From contig CALYLX010000126.1 of the NCBI GenBank assembly GCA_944990035.1, positions 248,001 through 312,000 of the forward strand: DNA of 64,000 bases, written 5' to 3'. Below, in pieces: positions 57,623 to 64,000 of this stretch. Every line of letters starts with the position of its first letter. The first letter of the stretch is position 1. Origin of the DNA: Clitopilus passeckerianus (Eukaryota; Basidiomycota; Agaricomycetes; Agaricales; Entolomataceae). The translations under genes were made by a program, and so were the position numbers. The notes under the pieces were generated by a model, which was not told the DNA's origin, did no database searches, and was given only the letters and a program-made list of their open reading frames with translations.

Positions 57623-59004
57623 ATGACGGAGTATACGAGGTCGTCGCAGGCGATTCGCGACTTCATGACTACTGCTGAAAGGACGGCCTATTGGGTTCAA
57701 AACCATGAACCAGGACGAACAGAGTTCTATTCGCCATCGGTGGCTCCAACTATGCTTGAAGATTATTATGCTCCTTCAGAGGCCCCATCAGAGGCGGAAA
57801 GTGTTCGGTCAGTCCCTCCCAAGATGGTACTGCATTGGAACGACGGCCGCCCGGATGTCCCTATACCTTTTGTAGACCCAAAAACACTTGGACGACCATC
57901 ACGAAGGCAGACTAAGTCGCCTCTGAGGTCGCAAATACCTTTATTACCACCCTTGCCTCCATCTATTCCTTCAGAGCACCACTCAAGTCCCCGCGGCCGT
58001 GGACGTTCAGGCAGCTCACCACTCGCTCGGTCTCCCCCACCAGTATCGCCGTTGGCTCCTGAGGAGATACGGATCCTTCCTTCGAACCATGAGTCCTCGG
58101 CTTCATCTCGTCCGAATCATCAACGGTCACACTCGCTTCCTAGGAGCACGGATCTCCAGTCCCAGCGGCCTTCGACCCCTGGGCGGTCCATGCCAGGGCC
58201 TATGCCCTTTCCGCGTGGGCCTCCTCAAACGACGCAAGATATTCCGCAAACCTGGCATAACTACGAACGGCCCATGTGCCCTCCTGCTCATCACCATATA
58301 CCAAAGTCACCGCCTGCGATAGTTTATGCTCCGTCACATTCCCGAACGCAGCCACGCTATGCGCCGCCTGTACTTCTCAGCCATCCGCCTCAATACGGCC
58401 CAGACGGTGTCGTCTACAGCCACTCAGCGCCACCTGCAGGTTCGTCGCGGCAAAATCATTACAATACCGGGAGCTATCCGTCGACGATGGTTCCTCCTTC
58501 GCATACGATGGCTGCACTCCACGAGGCTGAGGAACGCGCGGGAACCTGGAGTGGACGAACCTCTAAAGGACGAAGAGTGCCGCCACCACTTCCCCTAGCA
58601 AGGTCGCCGTCAGCTTCTTCGCTCAACAGCCAGGGATCTGGCAGTACCTACTATGTCTTGCCTTCTGCTGGCCAAAAAGTGCATGTCATTGTAAGTCGTT
58701 CCACCGAGATCATATTCTTCGACGTTTTACCGATTCATATCTCGTCAAGATGCCTTCACCTGAACCATCGATAGCAACCGCAACATCCGTTACAAGATAC
58801 CCGAGTCCTACCTCACCCCGCAAACCACCCTTCTTCCAGCGACTATGGGCTCTCGCAGGAAAATTATCATCGTCCGGCTCGGCGAAAGGCTCGGCAAAAG
58901 CGCCGTCTGTGACCGGAAGTCGTTCAAGCGGAAGTCGACGCCTTCAGAGAAGACACTCGACTGGAAGTGGCTCCGCCCGAAGCCAGCCTCATGGCCATCA
59001 TTGA
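57623..59004 (+). CDS. Proline/serine-rich low-complexity protein
   Basis: Two exons, 57623-58690 and 58750-59004, phase-0 intron, 440 residues. The N-terminus is more ordered: MTEYTRSSQAIRDFMTTAER, TAYWVQNHEPGRTEFYSPSV and EAESVRSVPPKMVLHWNDGR. The rest is rich in Pro, Ser, His and Arg, with motifs like PPLPPSIP and PPPLPLARSPSAS that could bind SH3 or WW domains. The C-terminal exon has an aromatic patch PRKPPFFQRLWALAGKLSS, then Ser/Gly/Arg. No signal peptide, membrane segment or known domain. It may be a cytosolic scaffold, but that is a guess. Reality is supported by a long stop-free frame in biased sequence and a good intron (GTAAGT and CAAG). Confidence 0.65.
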
Positions 59005-60077
59005 CGACACAGCCGAAAACTCGTTGAAAATGACACTCTTTCTCTCTCATCATCTCTGCCTCCCTTTTGCCTCGTGTATTTTCATATATCTCCTTTATCC
59101 TGTCATCCAGGGATTCTAATAGACGGTGACATAGTCGCCACCACTCCCTCATCCACTCCTTCAAGGCAATTCAATCACCATCTCTATTTATTCCATCATA
59201 TCAGTATGTTTTCCTTTTCTGACACGCTGTAGGGCATGTTCTCCCTGTTTCGTAAGGATTCTGTACACAACTTCTTCAGGAACAATACAATGTATTAGTA
59301 TAATTTGTACACACAAAACAATGACCCGTTCATATCTCACGGTTTGCCTGATCTACATCTGTCGACACCTACTAGTAGGCCCCGAACCTACAAAGTCTTT
59401 CGATGCAGGTGCACAGGAACGCTTGGCTCTGAGTCAGGCGTCCTATCGCACTTTAGGTGGATGGATTGGGTTGCGTAAATGGCGGTCAGGTGGTGATCAG
59501 GCGACGCACTTTGGGGAGTGGGAAGGAGTTAATGTAGGTATTGTACTTCGATACAAACAGACCTACAGTAACCAACGTTAACTCCGATTCCGAGTTATTG
59601 GTCTGGATCTTCCTTATCCGCATAGCCTTGATTCGTTGTTGTTCCGCACAATTTCCCCTCGAACATTTTGTATGGTGTGACTGAAATGGGCGTGTGCAGG
59701 TATGGCACCAGATTAGTTCTCTATGTTTGAACAAGGCAGGATCCACTGGCGGGGTGCTCGGCTCGGCATAGTGCGAGTATATCCATGCCCACGTTAGAAG
59801 GATAATTAGGTCCAACATTTTCAGAGCAAACCATATAGCTCTGCATAACAGTCCCCTGCTTCCTTCTCAACGCAAGAATCGCTACCAAAAGCCGTGCCTT
59901 CTCTGAAATTAGCCGCCTTAAGTGCCAGTGGGCGCTTAGTGTTTAGCGCGCAGACGCGAAAGCATCAATTTGTGACTAACGCGCCGTGACCAGTTGTGAC
60001 AGCTCGCGTCTCCCTTTCATCCGCACCGGCACGTAGTCGTCTCAAAGCCAAAGGCTGGTAAATGATCCCCGACCAGA
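59005..60077. other. Intergenic stretch
   Basis: Contains the 3' end of the proline-rich gene and the promoter of the PWWP-like gene. Frames at 59321-59581 (plus) and 59486-59818 (minus) overlap on opposite strands and have no known domain. Confidence 0.5.
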
Positions 60078-62384
60078 ATGCCGGCTGGCTCTCTCAAAAT
60101 AAACACGGCCTATTCTCGACGATTGACTCGGGCTGGTAGCCATGCAGCCTCGCAAACAATTACAGCGAGCAAGCCAGAATCTTCAGCTCCAGCTGCCACG
60201 GCGGACGCCACAGCTTACTTTTGGGACTCTGATGAATCGGAACTGACGCCATTGACGTCTCCGGTTGAGCCCACGTTACCCATATTGCCCAAACACCAAA
60301 TCACTCTTGAAGAGCGGCCCTATGGTGGAGAACCAAGAGCCAAGCCGGTCATAAACTCCAAATCCACCTTGCTAAAAGGGAAACGTCAAATAACGGCACG
60401 AAAGGACCCCACAGAGGAGTACAACGTTGGATCACACGTTTGGGTTCTCCTAGATCGAGAAGCGCGCGTTTTAGAACCAAAAGATGTGGAGACTCTTGCT
60501 ACCCGGAGAAAGGATTGGATTTGGTGGCCAGCAAAGGTGCGGCCCAACCCAGCCCTCGAAAGGTGTTATGATGCTGATTCCGCTGTCTCGCGTCAGGTAA
60601 CGGAAAAAACAGCCCGAGCGGTGAAGGTCCATCTCTATGGGTCCCCTTCGCCTGCCAAGCGGGGAGCTGAGATTCGGACACCCGACAAAATAAACCTCTT
60701 ATCATTATACGACTCGAAATCCCGCCTTCGCTACTCTACACCTACTTTTGTGGATCTCACAACTCAAAGTACCGATCTTTGTTCATCACCTCGGAAACGG
60801 CAGAAGCTTGACAGAACTCAGATCGAAAGTCGTTGGCGACAGGGATTGGCCGAGCTAAGGGCAGACCAAAAAACCTCTACCTTAGTCGAGGACAGTGACG
60901 ATGATATGCCTGCTGTCGGAACACTGGGCTTTGACATGTTTACAGCCTCGCTAGGTTCAATTCCTGAAAACGAACCTGCGGAGGCAGGCGTTGCTCGTGG
61001 CAAACGGAAGCGTTCTAGCAGTCTAAGGAGTCTCTCAGAGGCACCAAGTGATTGGACACCTCCACCGGCTGACGAGTTGCTCAGGATTCCTGACGAAGGT
61101 GTATTGGCGTGTGAGGATGAAAAGAAAACGCTGTTTTGGCCTGCGCGAATCTTGGAGTATGTTCCGCCCGAGAACCCCTCACAGGAGCCGAGATACCTGG
61201 TCGAATATTTGGATACTATTAAAAAAGCGATACCCCGCGACTGGTTCTTCACGACCGAACAAGACGAATTTGGGACCTGCAAGGTGAGCCACGGGTCTAC
61301 GTGCTTGTATATCTTTATCATTCTAACGCCTTGCCTTCCAGCTCGGGAAATGGGAGAGCCTATACCAGGAAGTGGAGAATGACGAGGACTCGGATGTCGT
61401 TAACGGCCCCGTAACTCGTTCTCCGAGTCCGGAACCTCGAGACCCCCCACCCGAACCTCAAGATTTCATCGTCAATCTGAATATGAGGGAACAGCTTTCG
61501 TATACGAAGCCCGTTCTCCAAGCAATCCTCAATGCGTCATATTCTCCGGCTCTCGAACGACATAACCTTTACCTCGCTGGGGGCCAAAGTCGGAAGAAGG
61601 TGGTTGACAGAGCGAGTCTCAGAGGGAATATGGATCCTCGTGACGTACGGACACTTCAGGACCACCTTAATGAATGGTGTCTCCGGGAGTTGAAGACCCC
61701 AAAGAAGGTCGAGGAGGAAGAGGATGGAGACGGAAGCAAACGAGATTTGACGGAAGCTGAAGAGTCTCCAATGGTGAAAGAACAGCCCGAGGATCCGCCA
61801 TCGCCTGCAGTGTCGGAGTCTGCAGTTTCAGTAGCTGAACTCCCACCAGCATCATCATTCACACCTTCCGAGGTGAGCGTCTTCCTTTTAACCGGTCCTT
61901 GATTGCTTGACTCTGATAATACATCACAGCATGGACACACGTCCTCTTCGGAGGCAGAATTGAAGCAACCAGACGAAGTGTTTGTTCCTCCGCCCCGACA
62001 ACAAGGCTGTGAAGAATACGAAACTCTGTCAAACATGGAGAAACTAGACGTGGGTGTACATCCTGCTTTCATGTCGATTTTTTAAAAATATTTCTTCAGT
62101 ACTGTCTCAATGTTCTCCTCCCCGAAGCTGTGCAGCAGATCCTCCTATGGAGGGGAGGATTCCGTCGGTCAGTCCAAATCTTGCCAATAGAGGAGGAGGA
62201 GAAGCTATGTGAAAAGGCTGCGGCTCTAGTCAGAGAACGCGATTGGGCTTGCGACATCATGCGGTTCAGAGACCGCAAGGAGGCTCAACTGAAGAGCTTG
62301 AACGAGAAGGATGCCTATTCAGCCGCTGGAAGACGGAAGAGAAATGTCCCAGCGCCGCGTTACCGGGAGGAGGACGATGTGTAG
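60078..62384 (+). CDS. PWWP-like chromatin protein
   Basis: Four exons, 60078-61283, 61342-61872, 61930-62049 and 62100-62384, all with phase-0 introns, giving 713 residues. After a low-complexity start with the FWDSDESELTPLTSPVEP patch there is a PWWP-like module: YNVGSHVWVLLDREA, then DWIWWPAKV, and AVKVHLYGSPS. A second, related module lies near residue 350-400: GVLACEDEKKTLFWPARILE and RYLVEYLDTIKKAIPRDWFF. PWWP domains bind methylated histone tails and DNA, so a nuclear reader role is inferred. The C-terminus has an acidic Glu/Asp-rich stretch and a helical domain of about 95 residues, LLPEAVQQILLWRGGFRRSV then ERDWACDIMRFRDRKEAQLK. The second module is an inference from the WPA motif. 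Confidence 0.72.
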
Positions 62385-62642
62385 TGCAACCTGTAGCACT
62401 TTTCACGAAACACTGTACAATCTGTACATTTTGTTGTAATCCTAATCCTGTAGCAACCTACGGTACAGCTCGTTTGTTGTCCCAGTTATGGTTGCGTTGG
62501 TGCAGCTTCACCGCCACGTGGGTTACTCCGACAATGTGCCATGCTATCCGTCAAGCGCTAAACTTTTCACCACTGACCTTCATTCGGCGTTTACACATCT
62601 CCTCGTAAACGACGGCGGCTGCAACGAGGAAGCTGAAGGGGT

Positions 62643-64000
62643 ATGCCACCACCCAGTGCAGCAGATCCATGGCTAGCAGGTCGCCATTTTGGCATCGTCA
62701 TCGACGCTGGTTCGTCTGGTTCCAGGTTGCAAATCTATAGCTGGCGGGACCCCCGTTCTATAACACTGGAAAAGGACAGCAAGCTTGCTTATACACTGCC
62801 AAAGGTAGAGAAAGGGACAAAGCAAGGCGATGAGTGGGTGCATAAGGTTGAGCCCGGTAAGTCCTTTGCATGGACCACAGGGACGTCGGAAACCGAGATT
62901 CGCCCCAATGAATAGGCATCTCTTCGTTTGCAAGTAATCCCAAGGATGTTGGAAAGTACCTACGGCCTCTACTAAACCATGCGCGCGAACACATTCCCCC
63001 GTCCTTGGAACACGAAACGCCGATATTTCTTCTGGCCACAGCCGGAATGCGGCTACTTCAGCCCATACAGCAAGCCGAAATTCTACAAGAAACCTGTCAT
63101 TTTCTTTCTCGACACTCGAACTTCAAGATAGATAAATCCTCCGACATTGGCCCATGTGGTTCAAGTGTACGAATTATTACAGGAGAGGAGGAGGGCTTGT
63201 TTGGGTGGATTGCAGTTAACTATCTCATGGATGGATTCACCGGCGCACATCAGGATCGCACCACGTATGGATTCCTGGACATGGGAGGAGCCTCGACCCA
63301 GATTGCATTCGAGCCAGGTGCAGTCAGCCAGAAGGAAGAAAAGGATTTAATGAATGTCCGGCTTCGCCAATTAGGAGGTCAAGAAATCAACCACAAGGTC
63401 TTCGTCACAACCTGGCTAGGTTACGGGACGAACCAGGCCAGGCAGAGATATGTTGGAAAGACAATCTCTGATTTTGAGGAATCACGTTCCTCGAGCGACA
63501 CGCACGACATCGTTGCGGACCCATGTCTTCCGAGAGACCTGCAACTTCATGAGTTGCCAGTTCATGATGAAGCCAAGGATCCCCACACCCAACGTGAACA
63601 TACTCTCAAGGGGACCGGCTCCTTCGAGAAATGCTTGGCCCAAACAGCTCCCTTACTGAACAAGAACGCACCCTGTACTCAGACTCCGTGTCCAATGGAC
63701 GGCATTCACGTTCCTCCAATCGACTTCTCAGTCTCGCACTTCATTGGCGTTTCCGAATATTGGTATTCCTCAGACCACGTGTTCGGTCTCGGAGGTGCAT
63801 ACGATTTCGTGCAATACGAACGTGCAGCATCCGAATTTTGCTCAAGGCCATGGGACGATATCATGAAACAGCACGAAGAGTCACGGAAAGAACATCAACA
63901 CGGAGGAGACGGAGAGGTGGAGGAGAATGGAACAATCGTCGACGTGGGCCGATGGGATGCAAAAGTTGAACGGTCCCGGTTGGAGATGCAATGCTTCAAG
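62643..64000 (+). CDS. YND1: Golgi apyrase, GDA1/CD39 family (YND1-type), 5' part
   Basis: Nucleoside tri/diphosphatase of the Golgi lumen that clears nucleotides left by glycosyltransferases. Exons 62643-62856 and 62916 to the window end; the 3' part is outside. All first four apyrase conserved regions are visible: IVIDAGSSGSRLQIYSW, LLATAGMRLL, GEEEGLFGWIAVNYLM and YGFLDMGGASTQIAFE. The ACR1 phosphate-binding loop and the catalytic Glu of GEEEG are intact. Later text includes TTWLGYGTNQARQRYV and ISEYWYS-like VSEYWYSSDHVFGLGGAYDF. No N-terminal membrane anchor is seen before ACR1; YND1-type members are anchored near the C-terminus, unlike GDA1, so this fits YND1. The start is the first ATG of the frame. 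Confidence 0.9.

Overview
The window is nuclear DNA of a filamentous basidiomycete, most likely an agaricomycete. Evidence: almost every gene has several short (about 45-140 nt) GT-AG introns; the housekeeping proteins are fungal types (FAN1, PXMP4-like, MRP51/bS1m, MDM12, ELP3, D-aminoacyl-tRNA deacylase, cyclophilin, CDC4, Golgi apyrase); and lineage-typical families occur, namely an expanded F-box/leucine-rich-repeat family, a DUF7598-type membrane protein, a PriB-like Zn2Cys6 factor and Kre9/KNH-like small secreted proteins. All calls come from reading translations and splice signals; no database search was run, and no species can be named.

Layout. 1-2077: 3' part of FAN1 (+). 2314-23458: six related F-box/LRR genes, all on the minus strand, interrupted at 6.9-13.1 kb by four ordinary genes (PXMP4-like, PPOX-like flavoprotein, HYPK-like, MRP51). 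Only the second and fourth F-box copies are open; the other four are broken in four different ways (frameshifts; in-frame stops; loss of the F-box core; large deletions). Between copies 3 and 4 lie two apparently nested non-autonomous DNA elements (15133-17242), one ending exactly at the 5' edge of broken copy 3. 24220-34319: nucleotide-sugar transporter, a Gly/Gln-rich small protein, MDM12, ELP3 and a seventh, divergent F-box-like gene. 34864-41918: cell-surface genes (small secreted protein, mucin-like single-pass protein, DUF7598 four-helix protein) separated by gene-poor stretches. 42081-44551: tandem triplication of a Kre9-like secreted-protein gene with one decayed copy. 45398-50544: a divergent DTD/cyclophilin pair and CDC4. 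51750-64000: Zn2Cys6 factor, GPI-type secreted protein, proline-rich protein, PWWP-like chromatin protein and the 5' part of a YND1-type apyrase running off the end.

Themes. Ubiquitin-ligase adaptors are over-represented: eight F-box-type loci (six array copies, one divergent, CDC4) in 64 kb. The array and the Kre9-like triplet both look like tandem birth-and-death families. No sign of a known biosynthetic cluster, CRISPR or viral system was seen. The most unusual content is the set of F-box copies that have lost or broken the F-box while keeping long open LRR segments, and the nested terminal-repeat elements beside them.
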